Source: Methanobacteriota archaeon
GTDB taxonomy: Archaea; Thermoplasmatota; Poseidoniia; Poseidoniales; Poseidoniaceae
Direction of reading: 5' to 3'
DNA length: 44,204 nucleotides
Assembly (NCBI GenBank): GCA_018659375.1
Contig: JABJMO010000009.1
Span: forward strand, 100,320-144,523
Part shown: positions 32,868-42,697 of the stretch, in pieces
Layout: each line of letters starts with the position of its first letter
How positions within the stretch are numbered: position 1 is the first letter of the stretch
Made by a program: the position numbers and the translations under genes
Notes under the pieces: generated by a model
Seen by the model: the letters and a program-made list of their open reading frames with translations, nothing else
The model's database searches: none
Told to the model about the DNA's origin: nothing

Positions 32868-33599
32868 TCACTCTTCTTCAACTGTACCATACTTGGCTGC
32901 TAGTTCTGGATCGATCAAAGAAGCTTGACAGTGTGGGCATTTATCACTAGAACTCAGCATTGATGGTCTTATGGCTAACACAGCCATACATTTAGGACAT
33001 GCAGCTAGCATCTCCCCATGCTCTAGTTGGAAATCCATGGAACTTGATTCACTGTTAAAATATCCAAGTTTATACATTGGATTAAAGTGATATAAAAATC
33101 TCCTAAAAGAACCGAAAGTAGCCCATCCAGTCAAGAATAAGAACAGAAGACCACCCATATTACCAGTCATAACGATAAATAATGAATCGATTGCGTTTAT
33201 GCCAAAGAACAGTCCAGCGATTAAAATTAATGTTGCTGCTGGCCAGTATGCCCATTTTGTGCGATTCCTGTAAGAACTCCATATAACAAAATTAGCCACT
33301 GCAACAAAACCTAGGATAGCAGTTGATGCAGAAGAGGAAATCATTGATGAGATTGCCCAAAATAAATACATCACTATCAGGCCATCAATAAAAACAATGA
33401 ATGATGTACCGCGGTGGATTCTATCAAATACACTATTGCTAGCGGTCAGAGAGTTAGGACTCATACCTGCTACCACCAACTGGTCACCTCTACTTGAGCC
33501 CATGTAACTCCGCGGCCATTCACTAATCTTGAACCATTGGTTTACAATCTCATAAACAGATTCAACGAAGGTGTCAAATTTGGACAGCCGTTGCCTCAA
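32868..33599 (-). CDS. Membrane protein with C-terminal zinc ribbon
   Basis: Unrecognised protein of up to 243 residues. It has about four hydrophobic helices at roughly 67-90, 93-107, 116-140 and 145-165, then a soluble tail with a zinc ribbon (Cys201, Cys204, Cys221, Cys224). The frame opens at TTG 33599, two bases from the divergent coaBC start; ATG 33503, preceded by GGAG, would leave room for promoters and is a fair alternative. It is convergent with the MamK-like gene after six bases. Confidence 0.62.
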   Translation of the reverse strand: MRQRLSKFDTFVESVYEIVNQWFKISEWPRSYMGSSRGDQLVVAGMSPNSLTASNSVFDRIHRGTSFIVFIDGLIVMYLFWAISSMISSSASTAILGFVAVANFVIWSSYRNRTKWAYWPAATLILIAGLFFGINAIDSLFIVMTGNMGGLLFLFLTGWATFGSFRRFLYHFNPMYKLGYFNSESSSMDFQLEHGEMLAACPKCMAVLAIRPSMLSSSDKCPHCQASLIDPELAAKYGTVEEE

Positions 33600-33601
33600 C
33601 C

Positions 33602-34798
33602 ATGGCGATGCGCGATACGGATGTTGAAATTCGTGGCGATAGCCTAGCCAAAAAGCGTATTTTGTTAGGCGTGAGCGGGGGAATTGCTGCAGTTGATACA
33701 GTTAGGTTAGCTAGGGAACTTAGACGTCATGGAGCGGTTGTAAGTGTTATGATGACGCATTCTGCGCAGAAAATAATCAGTCCGTTAGCAATAGAATGGG
33801 CGACCCAAACGCCAGTAATAACTGACTGGCAAAGTGATTTGACTGCCCTAGAAGAAGTGGATGGGATTCTTATTGCACCAACTACGAGAGACCTGATGGC
33901 TAGTTATCTACATGGATTACAACACGGACCTATTCTGATGGCACTTAGTGTGGCAAGAACGAGAGATTGTCCGGTAATGATGATTCCAAGCATGCATGCC
34001 GACTTAGCCAATGATCCGGTCACACAGGAATTAGTCGATGAAGTTAGACACAAAGGAATTGAGGTGCACTGGGGCGAGGAAGTCGAAGGAAAAAGAAAAA
34101 CCCCCCCTCATCAAGAAATTGTGGCAAGATTTGCAAATTATGTCAATTCCAGAAAAACTCATCGAAAATCTGTAGTGATCACCCTTGGTGCTACACGTTC
34201 ACCAATTGATGATATTCGATTTATTCAAAACACCAGTAGTGGCTCTACTGGTTTTTCTATTGCTGATGATTTATTTCGGCATGGTCATGATGTGACTTGT
34301 GTTAAAGGGATTACTAGTGTCGTAACTCCAAATTGGTTACCATTGATTATACCAGCTGAGTTGCCTAATGAAATGCTAAAAGAATTATTTGCCCTTACCA
34401 ATGATAACATAGATGCTTGGGTTCATTCTGCTGCAGTATTGGATTACGTTGTTGAAAATAGTGCCGAAGGAAAATTAGCCAGCCAGCAGGGTCCATTAGA
34501 TGTTAAACTAATTGAAAGCCCAAAGCATATTTTAGAATTGACTAAAAAATGTCACGGCTCAGTCAGAATCGGATTTAAATTAGAAACAGGAATCAAACAA
34601 AAAGAACTAGTTAGACGAGCATTAGCTCAAATAGAGTACGCCAATATGACTGCTGTAGTGGCTAATCGCTTAGAAGACATCAATGATTCAAGTAAACCAA
34701 GAGCGTACTTAGTGGATAGAACTGGTTCAGATTTTATGTTACCAACAATCGGTGATATGTGCACAGCGGTTCGAACCTTGATTGAACGAGGCAACTAG
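33602..34798 (+). CDS. coaBC: Bifunctional phosphopantothenoylcysteine decarboxylase/phosphopantothenate-cysteine ligase CoaBC
   Basis: The protein of 398 residues has an N-terminal flavoprotein (CoaC) domain (LLGVSGGIAAVDTVRLARELR, THSAQKII, PSMHADLANDPVTQE) and a C-terminal CoaB domain from about residue 180 (VVITLGATRSPIDDIRFIQN, SSGSTG, HSAAVLDYVV, GFKLETG). Together they turn 4'-phosphopantothenate into 4'-phosphopantetheine for coenzyme A. The usual APASANT loop of CoaC reads APTTRDL here, and an Asn is replaced, which may affect flavin or substrate contacts. Followed by trmY after eight bases with GGTG at the junction. Confidence 0.9.
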   Translation: MAMRDTDVEIRGDSLAKKRILLGVSGGIAAVDTVRLARELRRHGAVVSVMMTHSAQKIISPLAIEWATQTPVITDWQSDLTALEEVDGILIAPTTRDLMASYLHGLQHGPILMALSVARTRDCPVMMIPSMHADLANDPVTQELVDEVRHKGIEVHWGEEVEGKRKTPPHQEIVARFANYVNSRKTHRKSVVITLGATRSPIDDIRFIQNTSSGSTGFSIADDLFRHGHDVTCVKGITSVVTPNWLPLIIPAELPNEMLKELFALTNDNIDAWVHSAAVLDYVVENSAEGKLASQQGPLDVKLIESPKHILELTKKCHGSVRIGFKLETGIKQKELVRRALAQIEYANMTAVVANRLEDINDSSKPRAYLVDRTGSDFMLPTIGDMCTAVRTLIERGN

Positions 34799-34806
34799 GT
34801 GTTTTC

Positions 34807-35427
34807 ATGCGCAGATTTGTGATAATTGGGCATCGAGCAATGTCCCAAGGAAAACTGCCAATAAGTGATTTGGCAAGTGGTGCAGGAAGAGTAGACGTCT
34901 TGGTTAGAGCGATTATGTCGTCATTATTAACCAGTCACGGAATCCGCCAAGACACTGAAGTAATTATCCACTTACAAGGTGGACCAGGACCATATCGCAG
35001 AATAAAGTTCGTTGGCAATGAAATAAGAGGAATGCACGCTGAAGAGCGCTCAGTTGCAGGTTTGATTGCTAAAATTATCAAACAACCAACCCCACCAATT
35101 GGGATTTGGCGTCGAGAATCTGACGGATTGTACGAATCTGGTGGAGATATCCAGGATACCATAAGAGAACATTCATCATCCAAAATAGTGGTACTAGATG
35201 CAGAGCAAGAATCATTGTGGTCTTTTGATGCTAAACTAACTAATGATCAAATTAGCAATACCGATTTGGACTTGACTTTTATTTTGAGCGATGACAAACC
35301 ATTAGCTATAGAAATGGATAACCATTTCGTTTCTCGTTCAATTGGTGAACAGTGGTTACAGGGTCATACAGCAATAGGAATATGCCATTTCTTACTAGAC
35401 CAAAGCGTACCTCTTAATCTAGATTAA
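34807..35427 (+). CDS. trmY: tRNA pseudouridine(54) N1-methyltransferase TrmY
   Basis: The 206-residue protein matches TrmY (former DUF358), a SPOUT methyltransferase. It has RRFVIIGHRA at the start, the LASGAGRVDVLVRAI helix, VIIHLQGGPGPYRRIKF and a C-terminal knot segment. TrmY adds a methyl group to pseudouridine 54 in the T-arm of archaeal tRNAs, where bacteria have ribothymidine. It is downstream of coaBC in the same unit and overlaps the convergent surE by 14 nt. Confidence 0.9.
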   Translation: MRRFVIIGHRAMSQGKLPISDLASGAGRVDVLVRAIMSSLLTSHGIRQDTEVIIHLQGGPGPYRRIKFVGNEIRGMHAEERSVAGLIAKIIKQPTPPIGIWRRESDGLYESGGDIQDTIREHSSSKIVVLDAEQESLWSFDAKLTNDQISNTDLDLTFILSDDKPLAIEMDNHFVSRSIGEQWLQGHTAIGICHFLLDQSVPLNLD

Positions 35428-36397
35428 ACCAAGCAGGAAAACCTTTCTGGTCTTCCTCTAAAGCATGTTTCAAGATTTGCCCGTCAACTGCTAAAGGATG
35501 AGTTTGAGGCCAAGTTGGCAAGCATGAAATACTAGCTTTTTGAACCTCTACTGCATCACAATCACTCTTATCAATTGGAGTGTGATCTATACTTGCAGCG
35601 CCAATAGTGAAAGTTGCAGTAGAGTGTGAATCATCATTTTGGATACTAATGGCATCACGATACCATCGCATACCGAGCCTGGTACTAGTGAATTGACCCG
35701 ACCAATCTGTTGGAACATTCAGATTAAGCATTAAGTCACCTTGGAAAAATGCACTCCTTAGTGATTCATTAGCATTTGAAAACTCGAGACTATCTGGTGA
35801 TGGCCAATTGCTAAGGTATTCTTGTTCAAAATCAAGATTAGGTCTACGCAAATTTTGGGGAACCACTGGTAAAAACTCTAGAACTCTTTCAACAAATTCT
35901 ACAGTTGAGTCAATAGCAATGTCCATATTTGTGTCATCAAAAGATGCTAGTGATGAAGCAATTGCTGGCATACCATACAGCCCAGCCTCCCTTGCAGCCC
36001 CCATTGTACCGCTATGATAGGAATCTTGTGACATGTTTGGTCCAAGGTTAACCCCTGATACGACTAACCTTGGGACGATGTCTGGCAAGATATGTTGCAG
36101 GCCTCCATCTAAGGATACAATCATAGTATCACATGGTGAGCCTTCTAATTCTAACAACTTCACATTTTCAGGTGAAGAAAGATTCCAAGAATGGAATAAA
36201 TCATCTCTATATCGCCATTCGATTGGCTTCATTAAATTAATTCGCATACCAGTTGCTGAATGATTATCTTTGGGTGCAAAAACCACCACTTTGTGACCAC
36301 GGGAATTTAATTTCTGAACTAATTTTTTCATACCAATGGCTTCAATTCCGTCATCATTGGTAAGTAGTAACCAGCCTAGAGTGGAGTCTTCTGTCAT
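35414..36397 (-). CDS. surE: 5'-nucleotidase SurE
   Basis: The protein of 327 residues opens with the SurE metal site LLTNDDGIEAIG (Asn14, Asp15, Asp16) and continues with FAPKDNHSATG, VSGVNLGPNMSQDSYHSGTMGAAREA, all family hallmarks. SurE is a metal-dependent phosphatase for nucleoside monophosphates and short polyphosphate. It is about 60-70 residues longer than typical SurE (250-265); the extra length lies between about 165 and 230 and at the C-terminus. It is the last gene of the OPT-DMT-surE unit. Confidence 0.92.
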   Translation of the reverse strand: MTEDSTLGWLLLTNDDGIEAIGMKKLVQKLNSRGHKVVVFAPKDNHSATGMRINLMKPIEWRYRDDLFHSWNLSSPENVKLLELEGSPCDTMIVSLDGGLQHILPDIVPRLVVSGVNLGPNMSQDSYHSGTMGAAREAGLYGMPAIASSLASFDDTNMDIAIDSTVEFVERVLEFLPVVPQNLRRPNLDFEQEYLSNWPSPDSLEFSNANESLRSAFFQGDLMLNLNVPTDWSGQFTSTRLGMRWYRDAISIQNDDSHSTATFTIGAASIDHTPIDKSDCDAVEVQKASISCLPTWPQTHPLAVDGQILKHALEEDQKGFPAWFNLD

Positions 36398-36405
36398 ATC
36401 TATCC

Positions 36406-37407
36406 TTATTCCAGCCTCGCCCCAACCAGTGTTTCATTGTTCGTATCTTGTTGTGGAGTGCCAATTACGACTAATACGATACCTGAGATAAGGACTGGGC
36501 CACCAATCCATGTCCAAAAACCAGGCAAACCTGAATCAAATAATGCGTAACCAATAATCGAACCTATTATTGGCTCCATAGTAACGCTAGTTGAAACTAC
36601 TAATGGTGGAATATACCTAAGACAGGTATTAAGCCCAGTGTGGCCAAGTAGTCCAGCAATTAGAGCCAAGGCTAAGAACCACCAAAAATAATTACCTCCT
36701 AGCCATCCAAATATTCCAAAACTACTGAATTCATCTTCCAGTAGCATTGACCCTGGTATCAATAAGACAGCGCCAATTAGCGTCACTGGGAAAGCGTAAA
36801 TGAAAATGGGCATCCATTTCCTGAGGACTCTGCCGCTAACAATATAGCCGACAACAAATATTGCACCTAAAAATGCTAGGAAATCACCCCAAATAGTAAC
36901 AGTCCTGCCGCCTTGTTCATCTCCAAGATCAATTAATGCTAATGCTGCACCAATAAAACCAATACAAGCACCAATGATTTCTAAGCGATTTGGACTTCTA
37001 TGCTTTTGAAATAATCTAGCTAACAGAAGCATTCCAAATACTATAATTAACGGGTGAGCAGTAACAAATAGTAGTGAATGAGTAAGTGAAGTTTCATCTA
37101 AACTTGCCACCCATGCACCGAAGTGTAAAGCCAAGAATAAACCGCCGCCAAATAGCCACATCAAACTATTACGTTCGAGCATTCTATCTCTAATCTCTGA
37201 CCCATGTACTCGCCATTGCATTAACGCCAATGGGAATAGAACAATTGAAGTTAATTGAAGACGCCATGAAGCACGCAATAATGGTGGCACATCGTCGACT
37301 TGCTGGAATAAAGCGCCTGCGCTGGAGACGCCGAAAACTGCAGCAATAAGTAACAACCACACCCAATTAGGGGTGGAATTATTGCTCTGCATCGACTTCA
37401 CACTCAA
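36406..37407 (-). CDS. DMT-superfamily (EamA) transporter
   Basis: Ten-helix membrane protein of about 330 residues with two repeated EamA halves. The first half has GVSSAGALFQ and LFVTAHPLIIVFGMLLLARLF, and the second has GLLGHTGLNTCLRYIPPLVV followed by MEPIIGSIIGYALF. Such exporters or importers carry small metabolites such as amino acids, but the substrate cannot be read. The frame opens at TTG 37407, overlapping the OPT stop by 4 nt; ATG 37392 is an alternative start. Confidence 0.85.
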   Translation of the reverse strand: MSVKSMQSNNSTPNWVWLLLIAAVFGVSSAGALFQQVDDVPPLLRASWRLQLTSIVLFPLALMQWRVHGSEIRDRMLERNSLMWLFGGGLFLALHFGAWVASLDETSLTHSLLFVTAHPLIIVFGMLLLARLFQKHRSPNRLEIIGACIGFIGAALALIDLGDEQGGRTVTIWGDFLAFLGAIFVVGYIVSGRVLRKWMPIFIYAFPVTLIGAVLLIPGSMLLEDEFSSFGIFGWLGGNYFWWFLALALIAGLLGHTGLNTCLRYIPPLVVSTSVTMEPIIGSIIGYALFDSGLPGFWTWIGGPVLISGIVLVVIGTPQQDTNNETLVGARLE

Positions 37408-39773
37408 GCTGTCTTGGCATCAGGTGACTCAGAATCCCCACCAATAACTCCAGCTCTCTTGAATAGCCAATAAATTAGGTAACCAATAGACACATTGAGT
37501 CCAATAAAGCCTATCATTCTAGCGATATACCATTGCATTGAGAAACCAAATTCATCAATTCCAAAGAACTTTCCTGTTGGGTTATCGTCATTAGGAGTCC
37601 ATAGAGAATCGATAAAGGACAGAATACTTGATTCTGTGCCGAAGAATGCTTCGCCAGTCAATAGTCCTGCAGCCACCATGAATGTACCGAGTAAAATCAG
37701 TGCACGCTGTTTTTCGGCTTCATTCGAACCTGATTCTTGCTTGATTTTATCAATTCTTGGCGACAATTTCTTTTCTTCCCAATTATCTCTTGCATAGCCA
37801 CCAATCAGCATTGGCAAAGTGTATGGTACAGTCAAGTACATTCCAAGTCCAAATGAAGTCCCCATTCCCGTAGCCCATTCGACAAACATACCCAGTAAGA
37901 ACCCAAGTAGTAACAAGGTCATATCACCTTCTTTCTCAGCAAATATTACTGAAAATGTTGCGAAAGCGTTTGCCTGAGGCGCTAATAAATCGATGTTTCC
38001 ATCAGCTAATTGGATCGAAAGGAAGATGGCAACTCCTGCGCCGATTATTGCACCAGGAACAACTCCCATAATATTCCCCTTGGAGATGTGGTAGGGACGA
38101 TTACCAATATACAAACTATTTTTGTAATCACCAATTACTGTCCCTGACATTGATATGGCTGAACCAAATACTGTGGTACCTACTAGCCCTAATAACACCG
38201 CATCTTGCGTATTTAGTTGCAATAGTTCTTGAGCATTCAGGAATACCCCCAAGAGCATCAATAGTACAATGAAAGATGTTCCTGAAACAGGCTCAATTCC
38301 AGTTTCACCCATTACCCTAACAGCAATTGCTCCAAGTAAGAAGGTGGTCATGATTAGTACTGTAGCGAAGATCAATGAGGCTAAAATTGAAAAGCCACCT
38401 AAAGTGAAAATCAGTATCATTGAGAAAAATGTGAGTACCATGAATATAGGTATGTGCTTCAATGGCCATTCATACCATCCCTTACCTTCCATATACTCTT
38501 GACTACCTTCACCCTTCAACGCACCTCCAATGTCGCTAAATATATTGAGGAAAGTCTTGTACATCTTTGCTAAACCAAACATTCCACCACCAACAATCGA
38601 ACCAATAGCAATAGTTCTAACAGATTTAGCAAATGCAATCATTTGTAATGCCTCACCTGTATTGCCTGCATATTCTTGAATTGGTATATTTGACTGTGAC
38701 GCAGCATCGTAAATTGGGAAATTGAAATAAACCACCAAAGGTACCAAAAAGAACCATCCAACTAATGTCCCAAGGTTGACTAGGAAGGCCACTCTAGTCT
38801 TCATAAACCAACCAATAGCAAACATTGAGGGAGTCAGATAGACGCCTATGTAGGTGTAAGCAAAGGGATTCCATGCTGTATCTGGTGTCCATTGAGTATA
38901 ACTTAGCGAAACACCATCATCAGTCCCTGATGGCTGGTGAATTGTTCCTTTGGAATAGATAGTTGCTAGACCTATATCTCCAATACTAAGAGTTTGAGCA
39001 ATCCAATCTAGCAATGCTAACTTCTTGTCCCCAGCCCAAATAAGTGGATATTCGACTAGGAATAAACCGACCATAGTGAAACTGGTCCAAATACCAATTG
39101 TTTTCAGTGAATCACGTGCATGTTCAACTGCCCCTGTGTTGACATCAGAGGCGATATCTAGCATCTTTAGCGTAGCTTCAAAACCGGGAAGTGGCAATGG
39201 ATCCTCAACCAACCAAACCCTACGAAAAATTATGAAGTACATGACACCGAGAAAACCAGCAAACATACTAGCAACAATGCCGATAAATGCCAAATTGAAC
39301 GCATCTCCACTACCAAGGGTAATCAATGGACCACTGGCCAGTTCATACCGTGGATCAGATGCTAGTAGGAAAATTGCCGGGAAGGTGAAAATAAATCCAG
39401 TTGAAGCATGGGTTGCTCCAGTAGTTGCAGATGTAGCGATGTTTACTTCAGAAGGTGACCATTTTAATGCCATACCCAAAAGATAGGCGATATACCAGGC
39501 AGCAGAAATGGCCAAACCAAGTTTGAGACCGATATATGCAGTTACTCCGGAAAAAACCGCTCCGATTGCGATCCCGTACAGGACTTTAGGAGTACTCCAG
39601 TGAGATACCTCGAACGATTCTTGAAGGTTCTTTTCCTCAAGGTATTGCTCCAAAACACCTGTGTTAAGGTTGTTATACATCTCATCATCAAGCCAAGTTA
39701 ACTTACCCTCTTCGATGGCTTTGAGACCTTCAGGAGTAACTGGTTGACGATATGCAGATTTCTGAACACCCAT
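37404..39773 (-). CDS. OPT-family oligopeptide transporter
   Basis: Large membrane protein of 789 residues with about 14-16 helices. The OPT signature region is near residue 75 (VLYGIAIGAVFSGVTAYIGLKLGL), and conserved glycine-rich segments follow (SATTGATHASTGFIFTFPA, RVMGETGIEPVSGTSF). OPT proteins import peptides or metal chelates using the proton gradient, which fits a heterotroph that lives on protein. The ATG at 39773 is preceded by GGTGG; a TATTAAA on the minus strand (39841-39847) may be its TATA box. It heads the operon with the DMT transporter and surE. Confidence 0.9.
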   Translation of the reverse strand: MGVQKSAYRQPVTPEGLKAIEEGKLTWLDDEMYNNLNTGVLEQYLEEKNLQESFEVSHWSTPKVLYGIAIGAVFSGVTAYIGLKLGLAISAAWYIAYLLGMALKWSPSEVNIATSATTGATHASTGFIFTFPAIFLLASDPRYELASGPLITLGSGDAFNLAFIGIVASMFAGFLGVMYFIIFRRVWLVEDPLPLPGFEATLKMLDIASDVNTGAVEHARDSLKTIGIWTSFTMVGLFLVEYPLIWAGDKKLALLDWIAQTLSIGDIGLATIYSKGTIHQPSGTDDGVSLSYTQWTPDTAWNPFAYTYIGVYLTPSMFAIGWFMKTRVAFLVNLGTLVGWFFLVPLVVYFNFPIYDAASQSNIPIQEYAGNTGEALQMIAFAKSVRTIAIGSIVGGGMFGLAKMYKTFLNIFSDIGGALKGEGSQEYMEGKGWYEWPLKHIPIFMVLTFFSMILIFTLGGFSILASLIFATVLIMTTFLLGAIAVRVMGETGIEPVSGTSFIVLLMLLGVFLNAQELLQLNTQDAVLLGLVGTTVFGSAISMSGTVIGDYKNSLYIGNRPYHISKGNIMGVVPGAIIGAGVAIFLSIQLADGNIDLLAPQANAFATFSVIFAEKEGDMTLLLLGFLLGMFVEWATGMGTSFGLGMYLTVPYTLPMLIGGYARDNWEEKKLSPRIDKIKQESGSNEAEKQRALILLGTFMVAAGLLTGEAFFGTESSILSFIDSLWTPNDDNPTGKFFGIDEFGFSMQWYIARMIGFIGLNVSIGYLIYWLFKRAGVIGGDSESPDAKTA

Positions 39774-39840
39774 TATTTAACCACCCGCAAGTGCTTCCGC
39801 ACATAACAAACCATGCGCGCCCACTTGAATACTATTGCGC

Positions 39841-39847
39841 TTTAATA
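39841..39847 (-). promoter_or_regulatory. TATA box candidate for the OPT operon
   Basis: TATTAAA on the minus strand, in GGATATTAAAGCGC, is 68-74 bases before the OPT start. Transcription starting about 25 bases on would give a leader of about 40 bases holding a short hairpin, GTGC-TTCC-GCAC (39791-39802), and the GGTGG ribosome site. Confidence 0.35.
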
Positions 39848-39870
39848 TCCATAATCTGAACGGAAATTAA

Positions 39871-40590
39871 TTAATTCCTATCTGATGATTTTTTAATACA
39901 TTTGACCGGCAAACCAGCCCACACTTCTCCAGCAGGAATTGTTTTGTACTTACCAACAAGACCACTTGTTCCAATCACCGCACCTTTACCGACTGTCACA
40001 CCTGGTTGAATAGTAACTCTAGATCCTAACAATGAGCCTTCTTCTAGGGTGATTCTTGCTAATATCATCTGCCCTTTTTCAACTAGATGACCATTTAGGA
40101 CGCATCCGCCACCAACGACCACGTTATCTTCGATAGTAACCGTTGAAGGGTCATTTAGATTAATAGTATTAATTTGAACTCCCTTACCAATTTTAGCACC
40201 TGCTAAACGGTAATATGCATTACTTATGAAAGATGGAATCGTATGGACTAAAACCGGGTGAGTACATCGATGAAGATGTGCACAAATAGCCCATCTAATT
40301 GTTGTCCAAGAATTTAGGTTAGCAACTATTTTATCGCCGGAAAATCGAACATAAATCAATCTTTGCGACAAACCAGACATAGTTAACAAACTCAGTATGT
40401 AAGTCATGAAGCCTAATCCTCCTGCCAATCCATAAATAATGTAATTTAAATTATCATTATCTGTCAAGGTTGCATCAGTCACAATATCAAATAATGCAAG
40501 TGTTGGGGCTAACGGTAGACCCCACAGAATCATTGTGTACACCAGTAATAAAATTGTACCAACTGTTTGGACTAGCCCGAAGTTCTTCAT
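39871..40590 (-). CDS. Membrane-anchored hexapeptide-repeat acyltransferase
   Basis: The 239-residue protein has two N-terminal hydrophobic segments (about 8-35 and 48-72) and a C-terminal left-handed beta-helix from about 135. The hexapeptide pattern is clear there: TINLNDPSTVTIEDNVVVGG, then GSLLGSRVTIQPGVTVGKGAVIG, closing with the typical VWAGLPVKCI. Such domains acetylate or acylate sugars and other small acceptors. The layout resembles the C-terminal part of larger membrane acyltransferases, but the gene appears intact here. It is 28 bases downstream of the MFS gene and probably co-transcribed. Confidence 0.78.
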   Translation of the reverse strand: MKNFGLVQTVGTILLLVYTMILWGLPLAPTLALFDIVTDATLTDNDNLNYIIYGLAGGLGFMTYILSLLTMSGLSQRLIYVRFSGDKIVANLNSWTTIRWAICAHLHRCTHPVLVHTIPSFISNAYYRLAGAKIGKGVQINTINLNDPSTVTIEDNVVVGGGCVLNGHLVEKGQMILARITLEEGSLLGSRVTIQPGVTVGKGAVIGTSGLVGKYKTIPAGEVWAGLPVKCIKKSSDRN

Positions 40591-40618
40591 GGCTATCCCC
40601 TCGACTCAAGGTTTATGG

Positions 40619-42613
40619 TCATGCTTCTTGATTTTTAACCGCAAGTCGGTTTCTAGCATCTTCTTCTTCAGCGACTCTTATTCCCTCTTCCAAATCTACC
40701 TTACTGGTAAGATATGTCCCGGCTAAAATCACAAGTGTAATGGACAGAATTGCTACTCTGCTATCGAATGCTGTACTTGTAATTCCATACAAGAATGTCC
40801 CTATCATTGCAGCAGATTTCCCGAGGAAACCAAAGAATCCAAAGAATTCAGAGGTTCTGGTCTCTGGGACTAATTGAGAGAACATCGAACGAGCTTGAGC
40901 ACCTGCTGAACCCATCGCAACACCAACAAACATACCAAGAATAATCCATTGCAATGCCACACTAATACCAAACGGTTGCCAGACATTGTCGCGCATGAAT
41001 TTAGCCCATCCATCAACAGGGCCACCTTGATCCACAACGGTTGGATGAGTATCGCCAATTTCGTCTTCACCTGCTAAGGGTCCATCAATAAATATAATGG
41101 CAAATCTATGGTCACTAATATTGTCGAAATTAGCAACAATTGAATTTGCATCTGTTACTCCGATGTTATGTAATTCATCTTCAGCTTTTTCAGATTGTCC
41201 AGCAAGAAGTGATGCACCAAGAATACCAACCACGACGATAACAATCATTGCTACAACACCCATCTTGCCAAGGTCTTTACTTTGAATGAACATTACTCCT
41301 CCACCAATTATAGCAACAAATGCCAGTATCATTAAGCATACGAGCAAACCAGTACCTATGGTAGAAGACCCAGAACTTTCCTTTGAGTAATCTGTCGAGT
41401 TATCTGGGAAATACTCTTGGAAATTATCTCTAAATTCTGAATCTCCTGCTGATGTTTCTCCAACCCAGCTCTCATAACCACGGTCATACAAAGTAGTTAG
41501 TTCATACTCTTGTGTAGCGTTATCCCATTCAAAGGTAAAATCATAACGTTCTGCATCTTCTTCACCTTCTAGTTCAAGAGGGGCAAAACCTGCTGCTACA
41601 ATAGCAACAAAACAGTAGATGAATAGAGCCGTCATAAGTGCGAATTTGGTACCTTTTATGTCTGCCAACTTGCCAAATACGATAGTCATAGGTATTGCCA
41701 CAATGTTGACAGTAAGAAGAAGCATGACGTTCATACTTTGGTTTAACCTTAGAACCGATTCACCAAATGCAGTAGCCATGCTGGCGATAGTATTCACACC
41801 ATCATAAAAGAGCAGATAGGCGAGTAGGAAATATGCTAAAACTTTGAATCTTTTTATCTCTTTGAATGTTTGGAATACCTGACTATAAGCCACCTTAGTA
41901 GCATCTTTCAAACCCTTCCATTCCATAGAAGATGGAATATCTGGTTCAGGAGTCCACTTGAATATCTGTAAGCCGAATCCCCACCACCAAATTGCGGAGG
42001 TAGAGAATATTATGGCCATCTGGAAATTGGTATCCCAACTAGTCCCCAATAAAATTACCAAGTGGAAAATTAGAATCATCGAACCTCCAATGAAGCCATA
42101 TGCATAACCCCAAGTAGAAACATGGTCCTGACATTGTCTTGGTGCCAAATATGGCATAAAGGAATAGTAAATTACGTTACCTCCAGTAAAACCGATGGTT
42201 CCAATGGTATACATTAGTGCTAAAACCAAATATCCTTGAGAACCAAAATATGGGGCTGCACCCATCATTGCAGTAAATATAATCCCAACTATTGTATACC
42301 ATTTCAGTAACTTTTTCTTGATCGGCATCTTATCAGCAATTACTCCAAGTGCAGGGGCAGTTACCACGACAAAGAGCATTGAAAAGGTCAAAACCCAAGC
42401 ATAAAATGTATCTCCAGATTGAGTACCTGTAGCAGTATTGTATAATGCTGCCATCAAGGCTGGAGCAATTACCGTCATTACTGTCAGAGCATATGCTTGG
42501 TTTGCCCAATCATAGAAATACCAACTCTTCAATGCCTTCTTCTTGTCATCACTCATTGAGTTGAGAATCTCTTTCGCACTACTATTCTCGATTGCTACCG
42601 CTTCGCCAGCCAT
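40619..42613 (-). CDS. MFS transporter, UMF1/Atg22-like, with a large central insertion
   Basis: A 664-residue membrane protein. The N-terminal half has the SWYFYDWANQAYALTVMTVI start of UMF1-type MFS proteins, then APALGVIADKMPIKKKLLKW. The C-terminal part has FSQLVPETRTSEFFGFFGF, also typical. Usual members are about 420-480 residues; the excess is an insertion at about 350-525. It contains an acidic extracytoplasmic stretch (YDFTFEWDNATQEYELTTLY), two extra helices and another soluble loop. It could act as a sensor or docking domain. The transported compound is unknown. Confidence 0.82.
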   Translation of the reverse strand: MAGEAVAIENSSAKEILNSMSDDKKKALKSWYFYDWANQAYALTVMTVIAPALMAALYNTATGTQSGDTFYAWVLTFSMLFVVVTAPALGVIADKMPIKKKLLKWYTIVGIIFTAMMGAAPYFGSQGYLVLALMYTIGTIGFTGGNVIYYSFMPYLAPRQCQDHVSTWGYAYGFIGGSMILIFHLVILLGTSWDTNFQMAIIFSTSAIWWWGFGLQIFKWTPEPDIPSSMEWKGLKDATKVAYSQVFQTFKEIKRFKVLAYFLLAYLLFYDGVNTIASMATAFGESVLRLNQSMNVMLLLTVNIVAIPMTIVFGKLADIKGTKFALMTALFIYCFVAIVAAGFAPLELEGEEDAERYDFTFEWDNATQEYELTTLYDRGYESWVGETSAGDSEFRDNFQEYFPDNSTDYSKESSGSSTIGTGLLVCLMILAFVAIIGGGVMFIQSKDLGKMGVVAMIVIVVVGILGASLLAGQSEKAEDELHNIGVTDANSIVANFDNISDHRFAIIFIDGPLAGEDEIGDTHPTVVDQGGPVDGWAKFMRDNVWQPFGISVALQWIILGMFVGVAMGSAGAQARSMFSQLVPETRTSEFFGFFGFLGKSAAMIGTFLYGITSTAFDSRVAILSITLVILAGTYLTSKVDLEEGIRVAEEEDARNRLAVKNQEA

Positions 42614-42697
42614 ATTGTTAATTAATTATGTTTAGTTTATGAACTAGACACCTACAAATCACAGTAAGTGTTGTATTTCTTACCTGTAGATTTTATT

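Noticed and set aside
31836-42613. A magnetosome gene cluster around the MamK-like gene, with the MFS protein as MamH
   Set aside because: No MamB/M, MamE, MamI, MamQ or MamA-like genes are nearby, and the MFS protein is of the UMF1 type.
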